Assembly: GCA_910579685.1 (NCBI GenBank)
Contig: CAJTVN010000033.1
Location: forward strand, 1 to 49,567
Origin: an uncultured Lachnospiraceae bacterium
GTDB taxonomy: Bacteria; Bacillota; Clostridia; Lachnospirales; Lachnospiraceae
DNA length: 49,567 nucleotides
Reading direction: 5' to 3'
Below, one piece after another: positions 41,192 through 49,567 of this stretch. The position numbers were made by a program, and so were the translations under genes. How positions within the stretch are numbered: the first letter of the stretch is position 1; every line of letters begins with the position of its first letter. A model generated the notes under the pieces. The model ran no database searches. It saw only the letters and a program-made list of their open reading frames with translations, and had not been told where the DNA came from.

Positions 41192-44100
41192 ATGAAAAGA
41201 AAGGTTAAAAAAAGGTTACTTGTATGGCTTCTTAGCATTTCCATGGTGGCAGGGCCCTTCGGCATCCGGGTTCTGGCGGCACCGGACGAAGAGACGCAGA
41301 CCCTGACGTATGCGGGCGGATTGTGCGAACACCATGCGGAGCACACGGCGCAGTGCGGGTATGTGCAGGGACAGCCTTGCGGCCATGTGCACACGGAAGA
41401 ATGCTATGAGACGGTGACGGAATGTGTACATGCGCACACACAGGAATGCTATCCGGAGGAAATACCGGATGATTCTGCACAGGACGAGGCTTCGGGAGAC
41501 GAATTTCCAAAGGGAGAAACGGGAAACGCTTCTGCGCCGGAGCGGTGCGGCCATGTGTGCAGCGAGGAAAGCGGATGTGTCGTGAAGATTCTGAAGTGCG
41601 TCCATGAGCATGACGACGGCTGCGGCTATGCGCAGGCCTATGACTGTACCTATCAGTGTGATATCTGCAGCGGCATCCTGCCACAGGAACCGGCGGCGGA
41701 TGGAGCCGAAACAGACCAGCCGGAAGCAGACGGTGTCATTTCCGGGGATTCGCAGTTCGGAGAAACGGATGGTGAGAACGGGGAAGCGGATAAGGAGAGT
41801 GGCGGTGAAACGGAAGGTCTTTGTCCGCACCATGAACAGCACACGCAGGAATGCGGGGGCCTGGAAGAAGGAGAGGAGGCCCTGTGCGCTTATGAATGTG
41901 TGATTTGTGAAGTGCAGGAGCTGATCAACGCTCTGCCGGATGCGCAGGAGATCAGCGAGGACAATGCGCAGGAGATTGCGCAGAGGATTGCGGAGATTGA
42001 AGAAAAAATGGACGGCTTGACGCTGGAAGAAGCGGGCCTGGTTGATTTGACGAGATTTGAGGCGGTTTATGCGGCTCTGCTTGCCTTTGCACAGAAGCCT
42101 GCGCTGACGGCGGATGGGACGACGGTCAGGGAGGAGAGACTCGACGTGTCGGCAATGACCGGTTTCCAGCAGAACGTTTCCGAGGGCTGGGCCTGGGATG
42201 CGGGATCGAACACGCTGACATTGAACAACTGTCATATCAGAACCGAGAACAGCGGTGGGATGATCCGGTTCCCGGGAGACTGCCAGATCAACATTGTGCT
42301 GGAAGGGGAGAATATTCTGGAGAGCGCGCAGATGAATTATGCCGCAATGATCGACAATAACCAGGGCCGGAGCAATAATGACTGGGTGATCCGGGGGAGC
42401 GGCAGCCTGGAATTCCGGGCGCAGGGAGACGCACCTTCATCCGGCTATTATCCCTATGGTTTTCCCGGAAGGAATCTTACCATAGAATCCGGCACGGTAA
42501 AATCCAATGTCAGCCTCTGTATGCTGCTTGGGAGTTTTACCATGGAGAGCGGCTCCGTGACGGTGGATTGTTCGGCAGGCTCACAGTCGGACGGCATATA
42601 TGCGGACAGTGGTCCTGTGGATATCAAGGGGGGATCTGTCAATATCAATGCAGGAAGAGTTGGGATTTATGTTCCCGGTCTGAGTACGAGCGGAGACAGG
42701 AGCATCAATATTTCCGGAGGAGATATCACGGTCAGCGGCGGAGCATCCGCAATCCGGATTGATGACAGAGGAGCGGGAGACGCACAGACGATTAATATTA
42801 CCGGCGGGTCGGTGAAGGCGCAATCAACCTCGTCGGGCAGTATGATAGCGAAAGAGATCAATTTAAGTGGATCAGGCAGCGTGGAGAGCAACTCAGCGAA
42901 CCAGCCCGGCATCTGGGCAAAAGAGGATCTGAATGTGGGGGAGAACGTCCAGGTTACTGCAAAGAGCGAAAACAGCTACGGCCTTTATGTACAGGGGAAT
43001 CTCAACGTTCAGGATACGGCTCTTGTCACGGCGACAGGAACTGTGGATGCGGCGGCGCCTTCGCTCTCACTGGGAGACAATGCGCAGCTGAACGGCATGG
43101 TACGCACGGACACCAGCGACGGGCGTATCTGGACGGTCTATGGAAACGCCGAGCTGCACAGCGATCTGACTCTGGGGCCGGATGCGTATACGAACGCCAG
43201 CGGAGACAAGCTTCCGGTGAAGCTGGTGGTGATGCCGGGGGCAACACTGACCGTACCGGAAGGAAAGAAGCTGGATGCCACCCAGGGAATCACGGTGGAA
43301 ACGCTGAAGGATTATCTCTCAGGTGATGTGGATGCGGTCATCGCAAAGGGGGATCCGGACAGCTCCGTGCTTCTGCCGCAGCCGGAATATCAGATCGAAG
43401 TCAGTGCCCAGCCTCCCGCAGGAGGCACGGTGACGGGAGGAGGCGTTTATCCGGGCAAGACCTCCGTGACCGTGACGGCACAGGCTGCGCAGGGATATCG
43501 CTTTGTGAAGTGGACGGAAGGCGGCGCAGAGATTGCGGGAGAGGGAGAGGCATATACCTTTCAGGTGACAGGTGACCGGAATCTAACGGCGATATTTGAG
43601 AAGGTGAACGTTCCCACTCCGACTCCCACTCCGGAAAAAGATCCGGATCCCACACCCACTCCCGGAGAGGAGCCGGTGCTGACACCAACACCGAGCGCGG
43701 AACCGGATCCGACGGCGACACCGAGCGCAGAACCGGATCCGACAACGACACCGAGCGCAGAACCGGATCCCACGGCGACACCGGGAGAGAACCCGACTCC
43801 CACGCCCGGTATGAACCCGACACCGACCCCGGGCAGGGATCCTGAACCGGAACCCACACCGGATCATGACAGAAGAGAGGAAAGGACGCAGGATAGCGGG
43901 AACACAGAGACCGGATCCGCTTCATCAGTGACGGTACAGGCACCTGCGGTAAGAACGGCAGAAGCTGTGGCGGTGGATAAGAAGGGCAATGCGGTAATCA
44001 ACAGGACGGCGGTGGATAAGGCCATAAGGCGGGCGAAGCCGGAGGCGCAGATACTGGCGGTTTCCCTTTCCGTTGCGGCGGGGGTGGCACAGAAAAGCTG

Positions 44101-44581
44101 CGAGGTCACGATTGAAGCACAGGCCCTGGACGAACTGATCAAGTGCAATGCCGGCAGCTTTCGGATTACGGTAAACAACCTGATTGTTATGGGATTTGAC
44201 AGAGAGCTCCTTGAGAGCCTGGATACAAGGAGCGGGGAAGGATACCTGGTTCTGCGCATCCACAGGCTGGAAAAGGCCGAACTTCCGGCAACGGCGCAGG
44301 CAGTCATCTGGGATCATCCTGCTTATGAGATCACCCTGGTTCTTGTGCAGGGACAAGAGGAGACGGTTCTGACCGACTTAGAGGGTGCGACAGTTCTTCT
44401 CGGGCTCGGCTACACAGGGCCGGAGACGGAGCCTGTGGAAAATCTGCGCGGAGTTTTTGTGGATCAAAGGGGAAAAGCGGGATGGATAAAGGAATCCGCC
44501 TACGATGAGAAGAGAAAAGCGGTGATGCTTGAGGCCGGAAGGCTGGGAATCTACGGTGTCGCCTGCCGGCCGCAGGATTAA
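41192..44581 (+). CDS. Large secreted protein with Cys/His repeats and Pro/Thr-rich linker
   Basis: A 1129-residue exported protein. Residues 1-30 are a signal peptide. Residues 44-165 and 210-240 hold repeated Cys/His units (CEHHAEHTAQCGY, CGHVHTEECYE, CVHAHTQECY, CPHHEQHTQECGG). Residues 310-730 form a carbohydrate-binding, beta-helix-like region (NLTIESG, TMESGSVTV, KGGSVNINAG). Residues 735-805 are an InlB-type B repeat ending YTFQVTGDRNLTAIFEK. Residues 805-890 are Pro/Thr-rich tandem repeats. A 230-residue C-terminal domain completes it. No LPxTG signal, S-layer domain or C-terminal membrane anchor is visible, so how it stays on the cell is unclear. Probable adhesin or glycan-binding factor. 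Confidence 0.8.
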   Translation: MKRKVKKRLLVWLLSISMVAGPFGIRVLAAPDEETQTLTYAGGLCEHHAEHTAQCGYVQGQPCGHVHTEECYETVTECVHAHTQECYPEEIPDDSAQDEASGDEFPKGETGNASAPERCGHVCSEESGCVVKILKCVHEHDDGCGYAQAYDCTYQCDICSGILPQEPAADGAETDQPEADGVISGDSQFGETDGENGEADKESGGETEGLCPHHEQHTQECGGLEEGEEALCAYECVICEVQELINALPDAQEISEDNAQEIAQRIAEIEEKMDGLTLEEAGLVDLTRFEAVYAALLAFAQKPALTADGTTVREERLDVSAMTGFQQNVSEGWAWDAGSNTLTLNNCHIRTENSGGMIRFPGDCQINIVLEGENILESAQMNYAAMIDNNQGRSNNDWVIRGSGSLEFRAQGDAPSSGYYPYGFPGRNLTIESGTVKSNVSLCMLLGSFTMESGSVTVDCSAGSQSDGIYADSGPVDIKGGSVNINAGRVGIYVPGLSTSGDRSINISGGDITVSGGASAIRIDDRGAGDAQTINITGGSVKAQSTSSGSMIAKEINLSGSGSVESNSANQPGIWAKEDLNVGENVQVTAKSENSYGLYVQGNLNVQDTALVTATGTVDAAAPSLSLGDNAQLNGMVRTDTSDGRIWTVYGNAELHSDLTLGPDAYTNASGDKLPVKLVVMPGATLTVPEGKKLDATQGITVETLKDYLSGDVDAVIAKGDPDSSVLLPQPEYQIEVSAQPPAGGTVTGGGVYPGKTSVTVTAQAAQGYRFVKWTEGGAEIAGEGEAYTFQVTGDRNLTAIFEKVNVPTPTPTPEKDPDPTPTPGEEPVLTPTPSAEPDPTATPSAEPDPTTTPSAEPDPTATPGENPTPTPGMNPTPTPGRDPEPEPTPDHDRREERTQDSGNTETGSASSVTVQAPAVRTAEAVAVDKKGNAVINRTAVDKAIRRAKPEAQILAVSLSVAAGVAQKSCEVTIEAQALDELIKCNAGSFRITVNNLIVMGFDRELLESLDTRSGEGYLVLRIHRLEKAELPATAQAVIWDHPAYEITLVLVQGQEETVLTDLEGATVLLGLGYTGPETEPVENLRGVFVDQRGKAGWIKESAYDEKRKAVMLEAGRLGIYGVACRPQD
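43688..43777 (+). repeat. Three 30-bp tandem repeats in the surface-protein gene
   Basis: Units at 43688-43717, 43718-43747 and 43748-43777 begin ACACCGAGCGC and encode TPSAEPDPT plus one variable residue. They differ at three positions or fewer. Copy number could vary between strains. Confidence 0.85.
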
Positions 44582-44608
44582 ACGGAAGAAAAAGTTTTGA
44601 AATAAAGG

Positions 44609-46423
44609 CTATTCGGACCAGCGCAGATAGACAGAGGAGAGGAAAACGTGATCTCTGACCTCAAAGCGGAAGCCGCCTTTATATTTTCCGGCAACGGAGC
44701 GAATGGACGCAAGGCCGGTTCCTCCTGAGGGTTTTGTGGAGGGAAAGGCCTTGCAGGGAGCGGCATTTGCGATAGGACAGCTGTTATCCATGGTGATGGT
44801 GAGGATCCCTCCCGCCAGGCGGCTCTGCATCCGGATAAAGGGATCCTCCACGGTGCGGCAGGAATCGACGGCGTTTTCCAGAAGATTTCCGATGATGACG
44901 CAAAGGTCGCTCTCCGCAACGCGTCCGGTATCCCCTGGGATATCCAGGCGGATATGGCAGGAGGAGACGCCGGCTTTTGTGGCCATGGACAGATAGTGAA
45001 GGGCTACGGCGTTTACCGCCTCGTTCTCACACAGAGTCTGAAAGGGCTCATCGGGAATATTGGCGCAGAGACGATCCAGATAGAGGGAGAGCTTCGTATC
45101 CTCCCGGTTATTCAGGTAGCTTCGAATCACTGCAAAATGATGCTTCAGATCATGACGCTGCTGCCGGATCTGTGCGGTGGCAGCGGATAGCAGCTGATGC
45201 CTTTGCCTCTGCACCTCCACCTGCTTTTCCATCAGAGAGAGCTCATAGGAAAGCTGGCGGTTGCGGCTTCGCAGAGCGAAGGTGTCTCTTATAAAATATC
45301 CGCACAGCGCACTCATGATAAGAAGGAAGAGCAGCACGCCGATCTGGAAGAAAAAGGACTTCTGAACCTCCAGATGGAACAGATAGTAATTGCCCACCTC
45401 CAGAAAGGAAAACAGGGCGATGATGGCAACCGGCAGGAAAAATTTGCGGGCCAGGGGGTTCTGATTCCTGACGATTTCCCGGATAATGCTGCCTGCGAAC
45501 AGACAGAAGGCCAGGGGCGTCAGGACATGGAACAGATACATGCTTTTCGAGAGGGAAACGATTCCGGAAAGCTGCAGCAACACGGTCAGGCCAAGAACCA
45601 GCTCCATGGTAAGGCACATGTGATGAAGGGGATGTGAGGGGGAAAGACGAAGCACGACCAGGCCGAATTTCATCATGGGAATTGCCAGGCTGAACAGACC
45701 CAGAAAGGCCATCACATATAAAAGAGATGGATTTGGGATAAACAGACCGGTCAGATTGCATTCTCCGAGCACCCAGATCCCGGTGCAAAGGGAGAAAAGC
45801 CCCAGCCAGAAAAAGGCAATCCCGCTCTTTTCAAACCGTGTGAGGACAAAGGCGATCAGACACAGAATCATTCCCAGGGCGATCAGCACGATGGAGAAAA
45901 AGAGAGAAAATCCCATCTCGGAAAAAAGATGAGCGTACAGGTCGCCGGAGGATCCCATAAGAGGCGGATGGAGCATGGCGGTATTTCTCTGGGAAGGCGT
46001 AAGATATTCCATCTGGAGAGTGACCTTGCCGCCGCCGTTTTCCGGCAAGGGAAAAAGGGCGACCCTGGTGGGCGGGTCCAGCAAAAAAGCGGGATAGCTT
46101 CCGGGCTCCCCGTATTGGTAAATAAGCTCGCCGTCCGCATATACCTTCACGGCGGTGTAGACGGATTTCAGATAGAGATGATCCCCGTCCTCTGGAAAAA
46201 TCGTGGTGCAAAGCGTGATGCGGGAGCGGGCACCAAGACCCCGGATGCCACAGGGCAGGCAGAGGGCCTGTCCCTCCATGTCCCAATCCGAGATGATCTG
46301 CACATCCGGCCTGCGCTCCTGCTTTTGGGGGCGTGGAAAGACGACCGCACCGGCCATAAGCGCAAAAAGAACCGCAAGTGTAATGGGCAAAAAAAGATGC
46401 AGGATACGGTCTTTCTTATTCAT
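44609..46423 (-). CDS. GHKL sensor kinase with 7TM-DISM-like sensor
   Basis: The start is ATG 46423, inside the last codons of the regulator (8-bp overlap, ATGAATAA), with AAGGGA upstream. The 604-residue protein has an N-terminal helix, an extracytoplasmic beta-rich domain (about 40-190, like 7TMR-DISMED2), seven membrane helices (about 200-400), a coiled-coil segment with RHDLKHHFAVIRSYL (phospho-acceptor His region), and a GHKL ATPase (IIGNLLENAVDSC and SGGTGLASIRSVAGKY). Kinases with GHKL domains beside LytTR regulators control virulence, bacteriocin or envelope genes in Firmicutes. The target is unknown; the large surface protein converges on it. Confidence 0.88.
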   Translation of the reverse strand: MNKKDRILHLFLPITLAVLFALMAGAVVFPRPQKQERRPDVQIISDWDMEGQALCLPCGIRGLGARSRITLCTTIFPEDGDHLYLKSVYTAVKVYADGELIYQYGEPGSYPAFLLDPPTRVALFPLPENGGGKVTLQMEYLTPSQRNTAMLHPPLMGSSGDLYAHLFSEMGFSLFFSIVLIALGMILCLIAFVLTRFEKSGIAFFWLGLFSLCTGIWVLGECNLTGLFIPNPSLLYVMAFLGLFSLAIPMMKFGLVVLRLSPSHPLHHMCLTMELVLGLTVLLQLSGIVSLSKSMYLFHVLTPLAFCLFAGSIIREIVRNQNPLARKFFLPVAIIALFSFLEVGNYYLFHLEVQKSFFFQIGVLLFLLIMSALCGYFIRDTFALRSRNRQLSYELSLMEKQVEVQRQRHQLLSAATAQIRQQRHDLKHHFAVIRSYLNNREDTKLSLYLDRLCANIPDEPFQTLCENEAVNAVALHYLSMATKAGVSSCHIRLDIPGDTGRVAESDLCVIIGNLLENAVDSCRTVEDPFIRMQSRLAGGILTITMDNSCPIANAAPCKAFPSTKPSGGTGLASIRSVAGKYKGGFRFEVRDHVFLSSVYLRWSE

Positions 46424-47147
46424 AATCGATTCCCTTTCTGGCCTCATCAAACAAAAACAGCTCCCAGGCCTCCCTGGCTTTTTTGAAATTTTCCCGGCGG
46501 ATATAGACCTTTTCTCCACCTCGCATATGGAACACCATGAGTTCGCGGTCAATGCCCGTCACAAAGGCGAGATTGGCAAGGTAGCTCTTGTGGCAGCGGA
46601 AAAACGGAAAGGCTTCAAATTGCGGCATGAGCTCGTCCAGCTTTCCCTTGGTCTGAATTGTCTTGTTGTCCAGAAGATGAAACGTCAGGTAATGCGCCTT
46701 CTGCTCCACATAGAGCAGCCGGCGAGCCGGAAGGTTCAAGGGCTTTCCCTGGACAAGAATTGTGATTCCGGGCGGATTATCCCTCCGGTCAAGGGCAAAA
46801 AGCAGGACATCATCCATGGCTTTCTGGGACACCGGCTTTTCCAGATACCGGTTCACGTTCAGGCGGTAGCCGTCCAGGGCGTGCTCCTTACTTGTGGTGA
46901 CAAAGGCGACAGGGATTTCGGGATCAATATTGCGGATGCGGCGTGCGGCTTCCACACCGGAGATGCCGTCCATATAAATATCCATGAGAACCAGGTCAAA
47001 ACACCCGGAGGGATTATTTCCAAGGAGGGCCTCCCCGCTGTCGAAAACTGTGGTTTTTGCAGGCACGCAGCCGGATTGAATCAGGGAAATCAGTTTCTTT
47101 TGTTCATCGGCATCATCTTCGCACAGGGCGATCAGCAATTCCTCCAT
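46416..47147 (-). CDS. LytTR response regulator
   Basis: A 243-residue regulator: receiver with CEDDADEQ, phospho-acceptor Asp56 in LVLMDIYMDG and Lys in RYLEKPVSQ, then a LytTR DNA-binding domain (ARRLLYVEQKAHYLTF, FFRCHKSYLANLAFV, RENFKKAREAW). It is the partner of the kinase that overlaps its 3' end. It is driven by the promoter at 47169-47197. Confidence 0.92.
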   Translation of the reverse strand: MEELLIALCEDDADEQKKLISLIQSGCVPAKTTVFDSGEALLGNNPSGCFDLVLMDIYMDGISGVEAARRIRNIDPEIPVAFVTTSKEHALDGYRLNVNRYLEKPVSQKAMDDVLLFALDRRDNPPGITILVQGKPLNLPARRLLYVEQKAHYLTFHLLDNKTIQTKGKLDELMPQFEAFPFFRCHKSYLANLAFVTGIDRELMVFHMRGGEKVYIRRENFKKAREAWELFLFDEARKGIDYE

Positions 47148-47168
47148 TTGGCACCTCTTTTTCTTTTC

Positions 47169-47197
47169 AGTATAGGGGGATTGCCCTCAAATGTCAA
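47169..47197 (-). promoter_or_regulatory. Promoter of the LytTR/GHKL operon
   Basis: On the minus strand TTGACA (47192-47197), 17 nt, TATACT (47169-47174). The -35 hexamer overlaps the stop region of the preceding phosphoesterase gene, so the regulator has its own start of transcription immediately after it. Confidence 0.75.
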
Positions 47198-48114
47198 TTT
47201 TTCACCTTCGGGTTCGGTGCGGAAAACAGAGGGATGGGGCCGGCGATTGTTTCCCGGTTTACATACAGGCTCATGTCGGGCCGGGTGGCAAGAGTCCATT
47301 TTACCAGCTGGATGTGCATGCGCTCGATCTCCAGGCAGGTAATACAGCGGGGATGTACACAGCTGCCGCTGTTGTAGTAGTGAGGATCCTCGGCGGAGAG
47401 TGCGGGGCGGTGCGTGTGTCCCGTGATCAGAATGTGGTTCTCCTTGAGGGCCCAGTCGTGAAGGCGCTGCTCCGTCTTATGCTTGCGGGTGTAATTTTTG
47501 GCGGCGCTGGTGGGATCCAGAACGCCGTACCGCTCCAGCGGTTTCCACAGATACCGCACGAGAAAGCGGGTGAAACGCCAGAAGGTGGAATTGAACAGGT
47601 CGGCCTGATGGCCGTGGGTGAGGTAAATATCCATGGAAGCCGGAAAGACCGTGTTTTCCAGTATGATTCCGGAGTGGAATTTCAGTCCGGGCAAAAGCGG
47701 CTGGTTTTCCAGATGGGGATTGTTTCCGCAGCAGCGGGGATAAGTGCCGTAGATTTTTCCCGCATAGCGGTCGTTCTTCTTGACCATGTCATGGTTTCCG
47801 TACAACATATACAAACGCCCCCGGGCCTGGAAAAGGGACAGAAGCCAGAAAACATTTCCGTGGGTTTCTATGATCTGTTCCATACTTCGGTTTTCCCACA
47901 GCTCATCCCCGTCACCCAGCTCAATATAGGTGTACCCTGTCCGGTAATAGTGCTGCAGGGCCGCAAAATAGAGATTCTGATTTTTGAGAAAATTGTCGTT
48001 TGAGGTGCCGACGCCCCTGTGGCAGTCGCTGATCAGGACGTATTTGGTCCGGCTGTTCAGAGGGAGCCTGGCAGCTCCCTCAAAGGTTTTGTTCAGCCGG
48101 TTCTGGCAGCTCAT
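47194..48114 (-). CDS. Calcineurin-like metallophosphoesterase
   Basis: The start is ATG 48114, overlapping the DUF4474 stop (ATGA), with GGGGAGG upstream. The 306-residue protein has the metal-binding motifs VLISDCHRG (D-x-H), LGDGDELWEN (GDxxE variant), YGNHDMV (GNHD), YLTHGHQAD (H-x-H type) and ITGHTHRP (GHTH). The fold class includes UDP-diacylglucosamine hydrolase and nucleic-acid phosphatases; the substrate here is not known. The GDGDELW variant has an extra Gly-Asp compared with the usual GDIFDLW. Confidence 0.85.
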   Translation of the reverse strand: MSCQNRLNKTFEGAARLPLNSRTKYVLISDCHRGVGTSNDNFLKNQNLYFAALQHYYRTGYTYIELGDGDELWENRSMEQIIETHGNVFWLLSLFQARGRLYMLYGNHDMVKKNDRYAGKIYGTYPRCCGNNPHLENQPLLPGLKFHSGIILENTVFPASMDIYLTHGHQADLFNSTFWRFTRFLVRYLWKPLERYGVLDPTSAAKNYTRKHKTEQRLHDWALKENHILITGHTHRPALSAEDPHYYNSGSCVHPRCITCLEIERMHIQLVKWTLATRPDMSLYVNRETIAGPIPLFSAPNPKVKN

Positions 48115-49013
48115 CTTTTTCCTCCCCGTTTTTTGTACCTCCGGATGCGAAGGGTTTTGCGAAAAGCAAAGGGAAGGTAGTAGTACAGATAAAGGATCCG
48201 GTCCGCGGACAGACAGAAGGGTCTGGTGACGAAACGATAAACCCGGCACCAGAACCGGTTGAACCACTGGGCGATCCGGCATCGCAGCCGCCGCCACAGA
48301 CCGGGGCAGCAGTGGCAGCCGCAGGGCGTTGGGCCAAAAAGGAAGGTGACGGTGTTGCAGCATACCTTGATTTCCTCCCCGGAGTATCCGGCTTTTTGAA
48401 GGCCTTCTGCAAAGGCTGCGGCCATTGCCGGGGTTTGAAGAGTGATGCCAACCCGCATGGAAAGGCTTTCCGGGCGTGAGAAGCATCCTGGCCGGAAGGC
48501 GGTCAGCCACCAGTGCCTGGAACAAAGCTCGGCGATCATCTGACGGTCTTTGCAGAGAGTGAAGGAGAGCCTTGGCATATCCGCATAATCCACGCATGGA
48601 AAGAGCGTGCGGGACAGTTCGTCCTCGGGTATGACACGGTCGGCGCAGTAAACGCCGATCTCACATCCTGTATTGATTCCGTACTGGCCCTTCCAGCATT
48701 CAATGAGCCAGGTTCGGCCCCGGTGATTGAAATAGACGGGCAGACAGTCGAAGACCATATTGAAATGGGGAGCCGCCCTGTCAAAAAGGGCGCAGTAGCC
48801 GAAATCCCGCTGCCAGGCATCCAGGCATGAAGTGAAAATGTCCTGATCCGGCACATAAGAGTAGCCGAAGGGACGGACCAGATCATTGAGAATTTCACAT
48901 TTTTCTTCCATGCACATGGAACAGACCTTCTGAATAATTTTTTTCCTGCGCCAGAAATTCAGGCAGAAAAAAACGAGCAGGAGGGCAAAAAAGACACCAA
49001 AATAGAAATACAT
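48111..49013 (-). CDS. DUF4474-type membrane protein
   Basis: A 300-residue protein with one N-terminal membrane helix (about 2-20), then a cytoplasmic or surface domain with many cysteines. FGYSYVPDQDIFTSCLDAWQRDFGYC and VYFNHRGRTWLIECWKGQYGINTGCEIGVY are characteristic of DUF4474 proteins. Its C-terminal tail is strongly basic (RKTLRIRRYKKRGGKR). The role is unknown. It is first of a pair with the phosphoesterase gene, which it overlaps by 4 bp, so a shared pathway is likely. Confidence 0.75.
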   Translation of the reverse strand: MYFYFGVFFALLLVFFCLNFWRRKKIIQKVCSMCMEEKCEILNDLVRPFGYSYVPDQDIFTSCLDAWQRDFGYCALFDRAAPHFNMVFDCLPVYFNHRGRTWLIECWKGQYGINTGCEIGVYCADRVIPEDELSRTLFPCVDYADMPRLSFTLCKDRQMIAELCSRHWWLTAFRPGCFSRPESLSMRVGITLQTPAMAAAFAEGLQKAGYSGEEIKVCCNTVTFLFGPTPCGCHCCPGLWRRLRCRIAQWFNRFWCRVYRFVTRPFCLSADRILYLYYYLPFAFRKTLRIRRYKKRGGKR

Positions 49014-49228
49014 AAAGACTCCGTATGGATTTACTTTGTATTATGGTATGAAATTTGTCGAAAAATGTGACCGGATTCTTCCCGGGCGTATTCAACGGGC
49101 TATATGAAGGCTCTGATCCATTGTGCGCAGGAGGAATTGTAGCGCATGGTAAGAGCGGAATATCCGGAAAAAATAGTAAATTGTCAGTCGTCCTGATCTA
49201 TGATCCTGTCTTTGACAGTTAGTAGATT

Positions 49229-49275
49229 AAAAAATCGCTGTATCCCTTGTATTTTCTGGGGGACAGCGATTTTTA
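49229..49275. terminator. Bidirectional terminator near the right edge
   Basis: AAAAAATCGCTGT pairs with ACAGCGATTTTT around a central region that also pairs TCCC with GGGG. It may end the transposase transcript at the right edge or form part of the end of the insertion sequence. Confidence 0.7.
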
Positions 49276-49298
49276 TCGTTGTTACGAAGTATAGTAAT

Positions 49299-49565
49299 TT
49301 ATTCTTTCCCTTTACTTTTTTTCTGAATGGTTCTCATATCGCTTTTGGTTATGAATTGATAATCCGTTCGGAAACCACAGACTTTATGGAGAGCATCCGT
49401 GATAAGCTCCCGCCTGTATAGCGGGATAAATCCCTGTTCCTGTATTTCAGCGAAATTTATTGCTTTTAGTGTATCTAATATTTCTCCGCAGGTATACTTA
49501 TATTCCAGTTTTTTCTCAAGAAAACGGTAGAGTGTTAATGCGAGAAAGCAAATCAGGAAATGTGC
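49299..49565 (-). mobile_element. DDE transposase, C-terminal end, cut by the window edge
   Basis: The minus-strand frame from 49565 to a TAA at 49299-49301 is open for 88 codons. It reads HFLICFLALTLYRFLEKKL, then YTCGEILDTLKAINFAEIQE, FIPLYRRELITDALH and FRTDYQFITKSDMRTIQKKS. HFLICFLAL is the end of the catalytic core, and the tail is that of IS4-superfamily (IS1634-like) transposases. The rest of the gene lies beyond the window, so the element may be complete. The 49014-49298 gap to its left holds only the terminator. Confidence 0.7.
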
Positions 49566-49567
49566 TC

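Noticed and set aside
43560..43870. Repeats considered as a CRISPR array
   Set aside because: The 30-bp units are directly adjacent without spacers and lie in frame inside a coding sequence for Pro/Thr repeats.
46203..47342. A 379-codon plus-strand frame opposite the LytTR/GHKL genes
   Set aside because: The minus-strand genes have full receiver, LytTR and ATPase motifs; this frame has none and crosses their promoter.

Overview
The window looks like chromosomal DNA of an anaerobic gut Firmicute of the Lachnospiraceae type. The grounds are gene content and style, not a database match: a four-subunit ferredoxin-dependent 2-oxoacid oxidoreductase, two Lpl/Yes-type carbohydrate ABC importers with YesM/YesN two-component systems, GHKL/LytTR regulators, strong AGGAGG ribosome binding sites, and a GC-rich backbone broken by AT-rich islands. 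Both edges carry pieces of insertion sequences: an IS66-type TnpA fragment at the left, and the C-terminal end of a DDE transposase running off the right.

Left part (1-6.8 kb). An AT-rich accessory segment holds a GntR-ABC-ABC2 operon on the minus strand with a clear promoter and palindromic operator. It is followed by a run of broken genes: a YhcG/DUF1016 nuclease remnant, a Cof-type HAD hydrolase with a one-base loss in its catalytic motif, and a GNAT acetyltransferase lacking its middle. An intact serine hydrolase, a two-domain GNAT protein and a second serine hydrolase that has lost its SxxK region come next.

Middle part (6.8-24 kb). Small regulatory and enzyme genes (XRE regulator, peptidase E-like, methyltransferase, AraC-GyrI regulator) lead to the first carbohydrate importer: YesN/YesM regulators on the minus strand, diverging from a binding protein and two permeases. 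Then comes a compact clpS-clpA-aat operon. It encodes an adaptor, an unfoldase and a Leu/Phe transferase, which together make a bacterial N-degron pathway; a matching ClpP is not in the window. A consensus promoter just after aat drives a T-box-like leader, an intergenic palindromic repeat and the porGDAB operon.

Island and right part (24-49.6 kb). An AT-rich three-gene cassette (stand-alone receiver protein, Cys-rich PocR-like/histidine-kinase-like ATPase, Panacea/SocA-domain protein) lies between terminators and next to a second copy of the palindromic repeat. It is the best candidate here for an undescribed system. After a MATE exporter with a highly structured leader and a small PH-like protein comes the second importer, a six-gene operon (permease, permease, binding protein, YesL, YesM, YesN). 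The rest holds a PAF-acetylhydrolase-like enzyme, a LytTR-DUF3021 pair, a zinc-ribbon/TPM-domain pair, a large secreted protein with Cys/His repeats, a GHKL/LytTR two-component system, a metallophosphoesterase and a DUF4474 protein.

Gene identities rest on motif recognition alone; no alignment or structure search could be run.
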